This document shows positions 8,143 to 17,285 of a DNA stretch of 37,886 nucleotides, in pieces (the stretch's first letter is position 1; each line of letters begins with the position of its first letter). The stretch is from Deltaproteobacteria bacterium (lineage in GTDB: Bacteria > Desulfobacterota > Binatia > Binatales > Binataceae): contig PLDK01000031.1 in the NCBI GenBank assembly GCA_003135135.1, positions 1 through 37,886 of the forward strand. The letters run 5' to 3'. A model generated the notes under the pieces. That model did not search any database. It was not told where the DNA came from and was given only the letters and a program-made list of their open reading frames with translations. The position numbers and the translations under genes were made by a program.

Positions 8143-8889
8143 ATGGCGATGAGAACTATCGACCGCACACCGCTGCGTGAATGCCGACTGCTACTGTGGC
8201 CGGTCGCACTGCTTTTGACACTGGCGCTGGCGACGCAGGGATGCTCGTACGTCAAGTCGCTGTGGGATTCCGGCGACGACACCGATCTCGACGATGCGGC
8301 CTACGCCAACGAAGGTGAACCGCTGCCGCCTCCCATCGCCAACGTCGCGATCAGCTACCGGCGTCCCGGCGATGCGCTCGCACGCGCGACCGTAATCAAG
8401 TATTTCGGCGCCGAAGTGATCGCGAACCATCAGCGTGACGCGTCGCATACCGAGTCGGTGGTGCGATTCGATGGCGGCGTTCCGATCTGGGAGTTCAAAG
8501 CCGACGAAGGCACATTTGGTTCGATCACCGGCGTCGGGGCGGCCAAGTACACGCTCAAGAATATCGAGTACGCGAAACTGCCCCCGCACTTTACGCAGAT
8601 ACTTCCCGAGGAAGGACCGCCCGAGCCGCTCGATCGCGGCGCTTACTACGTCTTTCAGATCGAGCGTCAGTCGGGCTCGGCCAGCTACCAGGCGGTCAAG
8701 GTGCAAGCCGATGGGTCGCTTCAGGCCTACAACGCTCAACCGCGGGCGGGCAGCAGTTACCTGCTGTGTTGCAACGTCACGGCGGATTTCCCCGAGCCGG
8801 TGATCCTGCCCGATACGACTCAAGACACCGGAGCCGCGAACGCGCCGCCCGAGGAATCTCCCGACCAATCCGGCGCTCCTCCGAACTAA
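8143..8889 (+). CDS. Putative lipoprotein, unknown function
   Basis: A 248-residue protein with an N-terminal hydrophobic segment (LLLWPVALLLTLALA) ending in ATQGC (C34), a non-canonical lipobox, so export as a lipoprotein is likely but not certain. The mature part is mostly polar, with paired prolines at the end (ESPDQSGAPPN) suggesting a disordered tail. I recognise no domain. It is divergent from the sugar transporter, with 75 bp between the starts, and is followed by an AT-rich regulatory region belonging to the TetR gene. Confidence 0.7.
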   Translation: MAMRTIDRTPLRECRLLLWPVALLLTLALATQGCSYVKSLWDSGDDTDLDDAAYANEGEPLPPPIANVAISYRRPGDALARATVIKYFGAEVIANHQRDASHTESVVRFDGGVPIWEFKADEGTFGSITGVGAAKYTLKNIEYAKLPPHFTQILPEEGPPEPLDRGAYYVFQIERQSGSASYQAVKVQADGSLQAYNAQPRAGSSYLLCCNVTADFPEPVILPDTTQDTGAANAPPEESPDQSGAPPN

Positions 8890-9012
8890 CCGGACGCTTC
8901 TGTGAGCGGCACGTCATAGCGCTCTTTTCCGGCCTCTGACCGCCTGATTAGACTCCAACTGATTTCAAGATTCTCCAATGAATCGGCTTGGTTCGGCGGT
9001 CCTGAGGGGTGT

Positions 9013-9042
9013 TTCATTCATGAATTTATATTCAGTAATGAA
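9013..9042. promoter_or_regulatory. Twin TTCA-N4-TGAA operator
   Basis: Two copies of TTCA-N4-TGAA (9013-9024 and 9031-9042) with centres 18 bp apart, just upstream of the TetR promoter; an 8-bp direct repeat TCAGTAAT (9032-9039, 9043-9050) overlaps the second. Paired palindromes near a tetR-type gene are the usual autoregulatory operator arrangement; binding is inferred. Confidence 0.5.
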
Positions 9043-9055
9043 TCAGTAATCGTAA

Positions 9056-9084
9056 TTGACTCAGAATTCATTTTCGACTAATAG
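9056..9084 (+). promoter_or_regulatory. Sigma70-like promoter of the TetR gene
   Basis: TTGACT (9056-9061), 17-bp spacer, TAATAG (9079-9084). The predicted transcription start is near 9091, within about 2 nt of the GTG start at 9093, so the mRNA would be leaderless. Confidence 0.65.
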
Positions 9085-9092
9085 TTGCATTA

Positions 9093-9704
9093 GTGGGTCA
9101 AGTTAATCGAGAACTAGGCGATGCTCCGAATCGATTCGATCGGCGCCGTGAGAAGACGCGTGTCGATCTGATCCAGGCGGCCGAATGCATCATCTCAAGG
9201 AAGGGGTACCATCAGACGCGAATCGCCGACATCGCGACTGAAGCCGACGTGGGGCTGGGCACCTTCTACCTGCACTTCAAGACCAAGAACGAAATTTTTA
9301 TCGAGCTGATCGAGCATGGCGCGGCTGAATTGCGGCGCGAACTCGCCGAGGCGAAGGCTGGGGTCCATACGCCGGCCGAGAAGCTCAAAGTCACGATCGA
9401 TACGATTCTCGACGCGGCGGCCGAGGCACCCGAACTGTTTCGGATAGTGTTCGGCCATAGCCCTGCGTTTCTGGATCTGATGGTCCGCGTCCACGATGTA
9501 TTCATCGATGACCTGCGCGACGAGCTGGCTCCCGCGGTCGGTGATCGCGCCGATGCGATTGCGCATCTCACGATCGGGATGTTGTCGCAGGCGATTTCAT
9601 GGCTGCTCGCCAGCGGCGATCTTTCCCACGCGGAACTGAAAAACGTCACCGTAAATTTTGCCCTGGGCGGACTCGAGCGCGCGGCACGGCTCGGCGCCCC
9701 TTGA
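9093..9704 (+). CDS. TetR/AcrR-family transcriptional regulator
   Basis: A 203-residue regulator with an N-terminal TetR helix-turn-helix (about residues 25-70; IADIATEADVGLGTFYLHF is the recognition region) and a C-terminal ligand-binding domain. The start is a GTG with no Shine-Dalgarno upstream; no other in-frame ATG, GTG or TTG occurs before the HTH, and the promoter places the transcript 5' end almost at this codon. The next gene begins 18 bp after the stop, with GGAGG in the gap, so the regulator and the di-iron protein form one operon. It probably represses itself through the paired inverted repeats at 9013-9042. The inducer is unknown, perhaps the substrate of the di-iron enzyme. Confidence 0.92.
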   Translation: MGQVNRELGDAPNRFDRRREKTRVDLIQAAECIISRKGYHQTRIADIATEADVGLGTFYLHFKTKNEIFIELIEHGAAELRRELAEAKAGVHTPAEKLKVTIDTILDAAAEAPELFRIVFGHSPAFLDLMVRVHDVFIDDLRDELAPAVGDRADAIAHLTIGMLSQAISWLLASGDLSHAELKNVTVNFALGGLERAARLGAP

Positions 9705-9722
9705 ATCTGGAGGATTCTCACG

Positions 9723-10721
9723 ATGGCTCAAGAACGCACCGTTGTCAGCACACCGCTCGAAAGCATTTTCCACTGGGACTACAGCGTGAAGTTCCCGCAG
9801 ATGGATAAGCTGTACGAGAACGCCAAGCGCGATCAGTGGAACGTCTCGACGACAATCAACTGGGACCGCCCGATCGAGAAGGAAGTCCTGGACATGACCA
9901 TGATGCCGATGTTCCAGACCGAGCTTTATAAATCGCTCAGCGAGGAGAACAAGTACCAGCTCGGCCGCAAGTTCGCCGCGTGGCGGCTCTCGCAATTCCT
10001 GCACGGCGAGCAAGGCGCGCTGATGGTCTGCGGACAGTTGGTTGACGCGGTGCCGGACCTCGACGCCAAAATGAATGCGGCGGCGCAGGTCTTCGACGAA
10101 GCGCGTCACGTGGAAGGCTTCCGCAAGTACATCACCAAGCTCGATCGCATCTACCCGATCGATCCGACCCTCGAGCGGCTGCTGCGCGCAATCCTGGAGC
10201 ACGATCGTTGGGAGCCGAAGTACGTCGGGATGCAAATCGTCGCAGAGGGACTGGCGATCGCGGCGTTCCGTTTCATGCAGCGCGAGACCAAGGACGAGCT
10301 GCTCAAGGAACTGCTCGAGTACATCATGAAGGACGAAGCGCGCCACATCGGCTTCGGGATGCTCGCGCTGCGCGACGCCGTCACCAAGCTCAAGGGCAAG
10401 GACAAGAAGGACCTCGAGGACTTCGCCTTCACGGCGTGCGACATGATGGTGACCAAGGTCGTCGACGGCAAACCGAAGGACGGCTTCCTGTCGGGCACGG
10501 ACGTGTTCGAGGAAGTTGGCATCTCGATCAAGGACATCGAGGACGAGCTGCATCGCAACCCGGCGTGGGCGGCGGCGGAGAACGACATGGAAAAGCAGTT
10601 CAACTCGTTCCTGTTCGTCGATACGATCATCCCATGCCTGCGGCAAATCGATCTGATCAACGATCGCACCGAGTCGTGGTATCAGCAGCTCGGCGTGATG
10701 CAGATGGCGTCAGCCGCATAG
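9723..10721 (+). CDS. Ferritin-like di-iron oxidase (R2/AurF-like)
   Basis: A 332-residue helical protein with the full carboxylate-bridged di-iron ligand set in the order of ribonucleotide-reductase R2-like and AurF-like oxygenases: E96 (HGEQGAL), E126 and H129 (DEARHVE), E175 (VAEGLA), E205 and H208 (KDEARHIGFG). These EXXH pairs indicate an O2-activating site, so an oxygenase or oxidase role is likely. It is not a normal class I NrdB: no adjacent nrdA and the length and surrounding motifs differ. Preceded 18 bp upstream by the TetR gene and followed by a strong terminator, so the pair is a complete operon. The substrate is unknown. Confidence 0.8.
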   Translation: MAQERTVVSTPLESIFHWDYSVKFPQMDKLYENAKRDQWNVSTTINWDRPIEKEVLDMTMMPMFQTELYKSLSEENKYQLGRKFAAWRLSQFLHGEQGALMVCGQLVDAVPDLDAKMNAAAQVFDEARHVEGFRKYITKLDRIYPIDPTLERLLRAILEHDRWEPKYVGMQIVAEGLAIAAFRFMQRETKDELLKELLEYIMKDEARHIGFGMLALRDAVTKLKGKDKKDLEDFAFTACDMMVTKVVDGKPKDGFLSGTDVFEEVGISIKDIEDELHRNPAWAAAENDMEKQFNSFLFVDTIIPCLRQIDLINDRTESWYQQLGVMQMASAA

Positions 10722-10748
10722 CTCGCAATCAGCACACTGTGAATGATG

Positions 10749-10782
10749 AAGGGCCGGTCGTCCTCGACCGGCCCTTTCTTTT
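10749..10782 (+). terminator. Intrinsic terminator
   Basis: A perfect 12-bp stem (10749-10760 with 10765-10776), TCCT loop, then a T-rich run TTTCTTTT. It ends the TetR-di-iron operon. Confidence 0.92.
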
Positions 10783-10834
10783 GTCTCGCGGCGCGAGTTC
10801 CTTCGTGTCATCCTGACCGGAGCGGGTATTTTTC

Positions 10835-11110
10835 ATGCAGCCTTTGGAGCCTTTATGGATACGGGTACTGATGGTCCTTGTCGTCATGCTCGTGTGCATA
10901 TCAATTTCATGGCAATGCCTCTTTCGAACACGTCAGCTTCAGCGAATGGCTATGGAACGACTCCGTCGCGATGGAGAGAGACCAACGTCTACGTGGGGGA
11001 GAGTTCTATCGCCATATTATTTGTGGGAAATACGCTTTGCAGGCCTAGGGGCGGGTATCATGGCGGTCTTTTCAGTCTATGCGTTGATCAGAACCTTGGT
11101 CGGGCACTAA
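10835..11110 (+). CDS. Small two-helix membrane protein
   Basis: A 91-residue hypothetical protein with two predicted transmembrane segments (about residues 8-26, VLMVLVVMLVCISISW; and 68-88, GLGAGIMAVFSVYALI) separated by a basic, Arg-rich loop (FRTRQLQRMAMERLRR). The ATG has only a weak GGAGC some 10 nt upstream. An overlapping +2 frame of similar length has no membrane pattern and is rejected. Codon use is less GC-biased than the neighbours, so the gene may be an accessory orphan. No function recognised. Confidence 0.55.
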   Translation: MQPLEPLWIRVLMVLVVMLVCISISWQCLFRTRQLQRMAMERLRRDGERPTSTWGRVLSPYYLWEIRFAGLGAGIMAVFSVYALIRTLVGH

Positions 11111-11140
11111 AGGCTCGCATCGACTGACAGAGAAGCGGCG

Positions 11141-11644
11141 CTACTTTCGAAACTTTGCGAGCGCTGCGCCGGAGAGCTTGTAGTTAGGCTCGCCGAATTC
11201 TTCATCGATTCCGCCCGTCGGCTCGAAGCCGATGCTGTTGTACAGTGCCGCGGCAGCGGTATTGGCGCGAAAGCAGGTTAGCTGCACGGCGCGGCATCTG
11301 GGATAGCGCGCGACGATCATCTTGATCGTCTCCGCCACCGCGGCGCGTCCGTAGCCTTTACGCTGATGCGCCGCGTCGATCATGATGTCGTCGATCCAAT
11401 AATCGTCGGCACTGGCCGGGTCGCATACGGTGGTCGCGTATCCGACTACCTCGCCTGCGGCCACAATGAGATGCGGCAGATGCTCGAATCGGTCGCCGAA
11501 CAGGCGCACGTAGCACCGCGCAAGCGTCCATCGCGGCGGCGTGACGAAACTGATCTGCTCGGGCCGAAGCTGCATCATGAACAGCTTGCGGTAATTGCTC
11601 CGATCGACAGGCTCGAGAACGACTTCGCGGTCGGCGGGCTTCAT
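11141..11644 (-). CDS. GNAT-family N-acetyltransferase
   Basis: A 167-residue acetyltransferase. The acetyl-CoA binding motif A is clear in MIDAAHQRKGYGRAAVAE (Q/RxxGxG/A type), followed by AVQLTCFRANTAAAALYNSIGFEP, the classic motif B. Acceptor unknown (amine, protein N-terminus or antibiotic). Its start codon overlaps the stop of the upstream VWA gene by 4 nt (11641-11644), so the two are translationally coupled and likely act in related processes. Confidence 0.87.
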   Translation of the reverse strand: MKPADREVVLEPVDRSNYRKLFMMQLRPEQISFVTPPRWTLARCYVRLFGDRFEHLPHLIVAAGEVVGYATTVCDPASADDYWIDDIMIDAAHQRKGYGRAAVAETIKMIVARYPRCRAVQLTCFRANTAAAALYNSIGFEPTGGIDEEFGEPNYKLSGAALAKFRK

Positions 11645-13263
11645 GATTGCATTTGCACGAAGATGTCGCGGGCGTGCTCGTCGCTGATGCGCTTGACAGA
11701 GGTAATTCGATCCGCGAACTGCGCCAGCGACGACATCTCCGCCGAGCCCACGTCAACCAGCACCGCAAAGATCGAGAAATCCAATTCGTCCTTGCGCTCG
11801 CGCAGCCGCGCCAGCCAATCCGGACTGACCTGCGATTCACCGTCGGTGATGATCACGATGTCGCCGCGCTTGAGTTTCTTTTCGCCAAGCAGTTTGACCG
11901 CCGCGTCGATTGGCGCCTCGAAGTCGGTGCCGCCGCCGGGGAAGTACTCGGCCATCTCGACGACTTTGTTCAAGTCGGGCTGGTAGCGCCGCTGGCGATT
12001 GAGGTCGAGCACCTTGAGGCTCACGTCGCCCGAGGAAAACATGACGGCGCGGAACAGCCGGCGCTGGCGCCGCGCGATATCCATCAGCGTCAGCGCTACG
12101 GCCTTGGACCACATCTCCTTGTCGCCCTGCATCGAGGAGCTCACGTCGATACACACGACCATCGGGCCCCTGCCCTTTTGCTCGTCGTCGCGCAGCCGGT
12201 ACTGAAGGACGGCGCCTTCGAGCACGCGGCGATGGAAATCGCGCTTGAGCACGGGATGATGCATCGCGAGCAGCTCGGCGGGAATCAGGCGTCCGAGCTC
12301 GGAGCCGAGCTCGATGTCGTAGGCTTCGGCGACGCCGCGCTCGAGCGTTTTGCGCTTTAGCGCGCGCGCGTCCTGCTTGAACCGCCCGACCATCCGCGCC
12401 AGCTCGCCGAGTTTTTTGTTTCGCGCCAGGCGCCGCCCGAGCTCGAGGCGCGCACCGGCCGCGACGCGTCCGCCCTGGCCGAATTCGCGGCTGAAGTCGT
12501 GACTGTCCTCGGCGGCTTGATCGATTTCCCGGGCCAGCTCGGCGGTCTTGAGCTGCATGCGCTTGAGCGCACTCTGATCCGCGCCCTTGAGTTGAGTTTC
12601 GAACTGCCGCGACTTCTGATTGAGCCGCGCCTCGGAGACCTTGGCCGCGCGTTCGGCCGCATCGGCCATCTCCGCGAGCTCCTTTTGCGTTTCCGTTGCC
12701 CGCGCTTTTTTTTCTTCGCCGGGATCGGATTGGTTTTCGTTGTCTTTCGATTCCTGGATTTCGTTGACGGCCTTCATCGCCTCGGCACGGGCTTCGAGAT
12801 CCTGCTCCTGGCGCGCGAGATCCCACAAGTCGAGCATCTCACCGCGATTGATGAGCGTCTCGGATTTAATCATCTGGAGCGCATGCTCGCTCATCACTAT
12901 CGCGGCGATCGCGGCCTTGTCTTCTTCGAGTGCGGTGCGCGATCGCAGCGCCTGGAACGGCGCTGACGGGACGATTTGCTCGAGGATAGTGCGGTTGAGC
13001 GCCGCCGCTTGGCGCACGTCGCCGGATTTGCGCAAGACCGGATTCATCTTGAACAGTGCGAAAAAGAGATCCTGCACCAGTGCGCCGAAATGAGGGACCA
13101 GCCGCCCGCCGGATTCAGCGAGATCGGCGATCGAGGGAGCGTCGGCGACGATTTCATTCCACGTGCGCCGGTCGTAGCTGTCGCTCTCGAACCACGACGC
13201 ATCAGCAGGCACCACCGGGATATATCGGCGTCGCGGCTGGATGATTTTGGCTTTACGCGCCAT
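11641..13263 (-). CDS. VWA-domain protein (ViaA/CoxE-like)
   Basis: A 540-residue cytoplasmic protein. Residues 1-300 are helical and highly charged, with a long coiled-coil-like segment (about 150-260, rich in Glu, Lys and Ala). The C-terminal von Willebrand A domain has an intact MIDAS: DVSSS (D373, S375, S377), T446 (GGGTDFEAP) and D474 (ITDGES). The layout matches ViaA and CoxE-type proteins, which normally work with a MoxR/RavA AAA+ ATPase; none is in this window. The gene is followed by a GNAT gene through a 4-nt overlap and is divergent from hrcA, 181 bp away. Function is inferred to be metal-dependent assembly or chaperone-like work. Confidence 0.85.
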   Translation of the reverse strand: MARKAKIIQPRRRYIPVVPADASWFESDSYDRRTWNEIVADAPSIADLAESGGRLVPHFGALVQDLFFALFKMNPVLRKSGDVRQAAALNRTILEQIVPSAPFQALRSRTALEEDKAAIAAIVMSEHALQMIKSETLINRGEMLDLWDLARQEQDLEARAEAMKAVNEIQESKDNENQSDPGEEKKARATETQKELAEMADAAERAAKVSEARLNQKSRQFETQLKGADQSALKRMQLKTAELAREIDQAAEDSHDFSREFGQGGRVAAGARLELGRRLARNKKLGELARMVGRFKQDARALKRKTLERGVAEAYDIELGSELGRLIPAELLAMHHPVLKRDFHRRVLEGAVLQYRLRDDEQKGRGPMVVCIDVSSSMQGDKEMWSKAVALTLMDIARRQRRLFRAVMFSSGDVSLKVLDLNRQRRYQPDLNKVVEMAEYFPGGGTDFEAPIDAAVKLLGEKKLKRGDIVIITDGESQVSPDWLARLRERKDELDFSIFAVLVDVGSAEMSSLAQFADRITSVKRISDEHARDIFVQMQS

Positions 13264-13444
13264 CGGGATCCGATCCTACGTCACTGAAAACCGCGCCGCC
13301 ACGGCTGAAATCGCCGCCATTGCGTCACGATAGTGCTTGAATGTATCGCTGGATGCGTAACACAATTGAAACATGCGCTGCGCCGCGGATAGTTGGACCC
13401 GGTGAAAAAGCGAAAAGTGAACTTCGCGCGCCAGCGCCAACGAG

Positions 13445-14491
13445 ATGACGCAGGAATCTGAAAGCAACCCGCTCTCGAACCGGCAACACGCGTTGATCCT
13501 CGCGGCGGTGCAGGAGTTCATCTCGACCGCCGAGCCTGTAGGTTCGGCGCAGATCGTCGCGCGCCATCAACTGGGCGTGCGCGCCGCGATGGTGCGCAAC
13601 ATGATGGCCGAGCTGGAAGACGGCGGTTACCTGCGTCAGCCGCACACCTCGGCGGGCAGGGTCCCGACCGAGAAGGCGTTTCGCTACTACGTCGATCATC
13701 TCGCCGCGGCGACCAGGATCGGCTTCGAGGATCGCGCGCAGATTGAGCTCCATTATTCGACCGCCGTGCGCAACCTCGGCGAAGTCCTGCGTGACACACC
13801 GCGGCTGCTCTCGATCCTGACGGGACAGGCGGCGCTGGTGATGGCGCCGCGGCTGGAGGCCTTGATCCTCGAGCGCGTCAACTTCGTGCGCCTGCGCGAT
13901 AAGCAAGTGCTGGCGGTCTTCGTCGCCGCCAAAGGCGCGATGCAGAACCGGATTGTCGATACCGAGCGCGACCATTCGCAGGACGAACTCGATCGCATGG
14001 CGCGCTACCTCAACGAGTCGCTCGAAGGACGCACGCTCGACGAGGCGCGCAGGTGGATCGAGACGCAACTGCACCAGGAGCGGGCCAACTACGATCGCTT
14101 CATGCACGACGCGCTCGCACTGGGCGAGGCGATCGCGGACTACATCGGGCGTCCGGAGCTGTACGTCGAGGGCAGCCTGCAGGCGCTCGAGCAGCCGGAG
14201 TTCTCGGATCGCAATAAGATGCGCGAGCTGTTGCGCGCGCTCGACGATAAAACCGCGCTGCTCGAATTGCTCGAGCGCAGTCTGACCCACGCCGGGCTGA
14301 CGGTGTCGATCGGCTCGGAGAACTACGACCCGCGCCTGTCGTCGTTGAGCGTGGTTGCGGCGTCGTACGCCAGTGGTTCGAGCGCGCTGGGCAGCCTGGC
14401 GATCGTGGGTCCGGTGCGGATGGACTACGACCGGGTGATACCGCTGGTCGAGTACACTGCGCGCGCATTGTCGCGCTTGATGGAGTACTGA
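13445..14491 (+). CDS. hrcA: Heat-inducible transcription repressor HrcA
   Basis: A 348-residue HrcA, of normal length. The N-terminal winged helix (about 10-80) is conserved: STAEPVGSAQIV, GVRAAMVRNMMAELEDGGYLRQPHTSAGRVPTEKAFRYYVD. The GAF-like and C-terminal parts follow, with GNVGP-type region YASGSSALGSLAIVGPVRMDY near the end. HrcA normally binds CIRCE and represses groESL and dnaK operons. It heads a grpE-dnaK-dnaJ cluster, the classic arrangement. No convincing CIRCE was found in front of hrcA, grpE or dnaK, so the operator may be degenerate, or lie elsewhere (for example before groESL). Confidence 0.95.
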   Translation: MTQESESNPLSNRQHALILAAVQEFISTAEPVGSAQIVARHQLGVRAAMVRNMMAELEDGGYLRQPHTSAGRVPTEKAFRYYVDHLAAATRIGFEDRAQIELHYSTAVRNLGEVLRDTPRLLSILTGQAALVMAPRLEALILERVNFVRLRDKQVLAVFVAAKGAMQNRIVDTERDHSQDELDRMARYLNESLEGRTLDEARRWIETQLHQERANYDRFMHDALALGEAIADYIGRPELYVEGSLQALEQPEFSDRNKMRELLRALDDKTALLELLERSLTHAGLTVSIGSENYDPRLSSLSVVAASYASGSSALGSLAIVGPVRMDYDRVIPLVEYTARALSRLMEY

Positions 14492-14641
14492 GCCCCCTCT
14501 TCCCCCGCTCCCTTCCTTCCGCCTGGCTTTGTAGGCCGCGCCGACCCACAAAACTCGACGAAAATCCAACGATTCCGCCCTTACCGGCACTGGCACGAGC
14601 GTAAATGATGCTTACGTTTAGGTTCGGTGCGGTTTTACCAA

Positions 14642-15298
14642 ATGAGCAAGCGACACAAGCAACCCCAGGACGAAAATCCCGCCGTGGATGGGCGTGGCGA
14701 TCAGGCAGACGCTGGCGCTGAATCAGTGCACGGCGAGGGCAGCCATACCTCGGCGGGGATCGAGAGCGAACTGGATCCCTTACGCGCGCAGATCGCCGAA
14801 AAAGACAAGGAAATCGCCGAGCTGAAGGACAAGTATCTTCGCACGCTCGCCGACTCTGAAAATGCGCGCAAGCGAATCCGCCAGCAGAGCGAGGAATCGA
14901 TCCGCATCCAGCGCGAGGCGATTCTCCGCGACCTGCTGCCGATCATCGACAACCTCGAGCGCGCGCTCGCGGCCGCCCGCAATGGCAATGACGCCAGGAC
15001 GATCGTCGATGGCGTCGAGATGACAGTGCGGGCGCTGATCGATTTCCTGCGTGCGCAAGGCGTGACACCGCTGCAGTCGGTCGGCCAGGCATTCGATCCC
15101 AATCGGCATGAGGCGGTCGATCACGTGGCGTCGCAGGTGCATCCGCCCAACACCGTCGTCGATGAATTCCATCGCGGCTATCTGATCGGTGACCGGATTT
15201 TGCGTCCGGCCCGCGTGTCGGTTGCCAAGGAGAGCGTGACCGATTCGGGAAGGCGAAACGGAGGCGAAAGCGACGCCTCCGACGTTGAAAACGACTGA
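14642..15298 (+). CDS. grpE: Nucleotide exchange factor GrpE
   Basis: A 218-residue GrpE, cofactor that releases ADP from DnaK. The acidic, low-complexity N-terminus is followed by the long coiled coil (about 50-110; AQIAEKDKEIAELKDKYLRTLADSENARKR) and the beta-rich head with GQAFDPNRHEAVDHV and VVDEFHRGYLIGDRILRPARVSV, the family signature. The ATG at 14642 is preferred; a GTG 15 nt earlier (14627) is in frame and would add MRFYQ. No clear Shine-Dalgarno precedes either. The 150 bp between hrcA and grpE contain a short inverted repeat CGTAA-N7-TTACG (14600-14616). dnaK follows after 37 bp. Confidence 0.94.
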   Translation: MSKRHKQPQDENPAVDGRGDQADAGAESVHGEGSHTSAGIESELDPLRAQIAEKDKEIAELKDKYLRTLADSENARKRIRQQSEESIRIQREAILRDLLPIIDNLERALAAARNGNDARTIVDGVEMTVRALIDFLRAQGVTPLQSVGQAFDPNRHEAVDHVASQVHPPNTVVDEFHRGYLIGDRILRPARVSVAKESVTDSGRRNGGESDASDVEND

Positions 15299-15335
15299 AG
15301 CATGATTATCTCAATATCAGAGGATCTTTAGGAAA

Positions 15336-17279
15336 ATGGCAAAAGTTATCGGTATCGACTTGGGCACGACGAATAGTTGCGTCGCGATCATGGAGGGTGG
15401 CGATCCCGTAGTCATCGCCAACTCCGAGGGCAGTCGCACGACGCCGTCAGTCGTCGCATTTACAGAAGCAGGCGAGCGGCTGGTCGGCCAGATCGCCAAG
15501 CGCCAGTCGATCACCAATCCAACCAATACGGTGTCCGCAATCAAACGCCTGATGGGCCGGCGTTTCGATGACGCCGAAGTTCAGAAGGCGCTCAAGGTGC
15601 TGCCGTACAAGGTCGTGAAGGCCGACGATGGCGCGGCGTGGGTCGAACTCCGCGGCAAGAAATATAGCCCCGCGGAAATTTCGGCGTTCGTTCTGCAGAA
15701 GATGAAGCAGACCGCCGAGGACTATCTCGGCGAGAAAGTCACCGAGGCGGTTATCACCGTGCCCGCGTATTTCAACGACAGCCAGCGCCAGGCCACCAAG
15801 GATGCGGGCCGCATCGCGGGCCTTACCGTGCTGCGGATCATCAACGAGCCGACGGCGGCGTCACTGGCCTACGGTCTCGACAAGAAGAAGGACGAGAAGA
15901 TCGCCGTGTTCGATCTCGGCGGCGGCACGTTCGATATTTCAATTCTTGAACTGGGTGAGGGAGTCTTCGAGGTCAAGGCGACCAACGGCGACACCTTCCT
16001 GGGCGGCGAAGATTTCGATCAGCGGGTCATCGACTACCTGGCCGACGAGTTCCGCAAGGACCAGGGATTCGATCTGCGCAAAGATCGGATGGCGCTGCAG
16101 CGGCTCAAGGAAGCCGCCGAGAAGGCCAAGACTGAGCTCTCCACCGTGACCGAGACCGACATCAATCTGCCCTTCATCACCGCGGATCAGTCCGGCCCCA
16201 AGCATCTCAACATCAAGCTGTCGCGCGCCAAGCTCGAGGCGCTGTGCGCCGACCTGCTCGACCGGCTCGACGCGCCATGCGTGACCGCGCTTCGCGATGC
16301 CGGCCTCAAGGCGAGCGAGATCGACGAGATCGTCCTGGTCGGCGGCATGACCCGGATGCCCGCGGTGCAGGAGCGCGTGAAGCGCCTGTTCGGCAAAGAG
16401 GGGCACAAGGGCGTCAACCCCGACGAGGTGGTCGCGATCGGCGCCGCAATTCAGGCGGGCGTGCTCAAGGGCGAAGTCAAAGACGTCCTGCTGCTCGACG
16501 TGACTCCTCTGTCGCTCGGAATCGAAACGCTCGGCGGCGTGTTCACCAAGCTCATCGAGAAGAACACGACCATCCCCACCCGCAAGAGCCAGGTGTTCTC
16601 GACCGCGCAGGACAATCAGACCGCAGTCACGATTCGCGTCTTCCAGGGCGAGCGCGAGATGGCGTCGGACAACAAGCTGCTCGGCCAGTTCGACTTGATC
16701 GGAATCCCACCTGCCCCGCGCGGGCTGCCGCAGGTCGAGGTCACGTTCGACATCGATGCGAACGGCATCGTCAACGTGCATGCCAAGGACCTCGGCACCA
16801 ACAAGGAGCAGTCGATCAAGATAACCGCGTCGTCCGGACTCAACGAGGAAGAGATCAAGAAGATGGTGCGCGAGGCCGAGGCGCATGCCGCCGACGACCA
16901 TGCTCGCCGTCAGCAGGCCGAGGCGCGCAACAAGCTCGACAACCTGATCTATACGACTGAGAAGACGCTCAAAGAGCACGGCGCCAATGTTGACGAGGCG
17001 GGACGCAAGCAGGTCGAGGATGCGCTCGCGGAAGCCAGGACCAAGCTCGAGTCCAAGGACGCCGACGAGATTAACCGCGCGGCCGAGGCGCTCGCCAACG
17101 CGTCGCACAAACTGGCGGAGGCGATGTACAGCAAGACCAAGGCAGGGGCAGGAGCGCAAGCCGGCGCCGGCCCACAGGATGGCGCCAGCGGGCAAAGTGG
17201 CTCTCAGGGCGGAAATGGCGAAAGCGGCGCGAAGGAAGACGTAGTCGATGCGGACTACAAAGAAGTCAAGGATCAGTAG
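15336..17279 (+). CDS. dnaK: Molecular chaperone DnaK (Hsp70)
   Basis: A 647-residue Hsp70. The ATPase domain starts with [13 protein letters not shown] and has the second and third signatures [16 protein letters not shown] and [17 protein letters not shown]. The linker [15 protein letters not shown] leads to the substrate-binding domain and helical lid; the C-terminus is Gly/Ala/Gln-rich, ending in VVDADYKEV, as in bacterial DnaK. The ATG follows a weak AGGA. It lies in the order grpE-dnaK-dnaJ, 37 bp after grpE and 85 bp before dnaJ, with a stable hairpin in the latter gap. Confidence 0.98.
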   Translation: MAKVIGIDLGTTNSCVAIMEGGDPVVIANSEGSRTTPSVVAFTEAGERLVGQIAKRQSITNPTNTVSAIKRLMGRRFDDAEVQKALKVLPYKVVKADDGAAWVELRGKKYSPAEISAFVLQKMKQTAEDYLGEKVTEAVITVPAYFNDSQRQATKDAGRIAGLTVLRIINEPTAASLAYGLDKKKDEKIAVFDLGGGTFDISILELGEGVFEVKATNGDTFLGGEDFDQRVIDYLADEFRKDQGFDLRKDRMALQRLKEAAEKAKTELSTVTETDINLPFITADQSGPKHLNIKLSRAKLEALCADLLDRLDAPCVTALRDAGLKASEIDEIVLVGGMTRMPAVQERVKRLFGKEGHKGVNPDEVVAIGAAIQAGVLKGEVKDVLLLDVTPLSLGIETLGGVFTKLIEKNTTIPTRKSQVFSTAQDNQTAVTIRVFQGEREMASDNKLLGQFDLIGIPPAPRGLPQVEVTFDIDANGIVNVHAKDLGTNKEQSIKITASSGLNEEEIKKMVREAEAHAADDHARRQQAEARNKLDNLIYTTEKTLKEHGANVDEAGRKQVEDALAEARTKLESKDADEINRAAEALANASHKLAEAMYSKTKAGAGAQAGAGPQDGASGQSGSQGGNGESGAKEDVVDADYKEVKDQ

Positions 17280-17285
17280 CGACAG

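Noticed and set aside
14560-14641. Possible CIRCE element before grpE
   Set aside because: Only TGGCAC on one side and ATGCTTA on the other; the arms do not match the consensus or each other.
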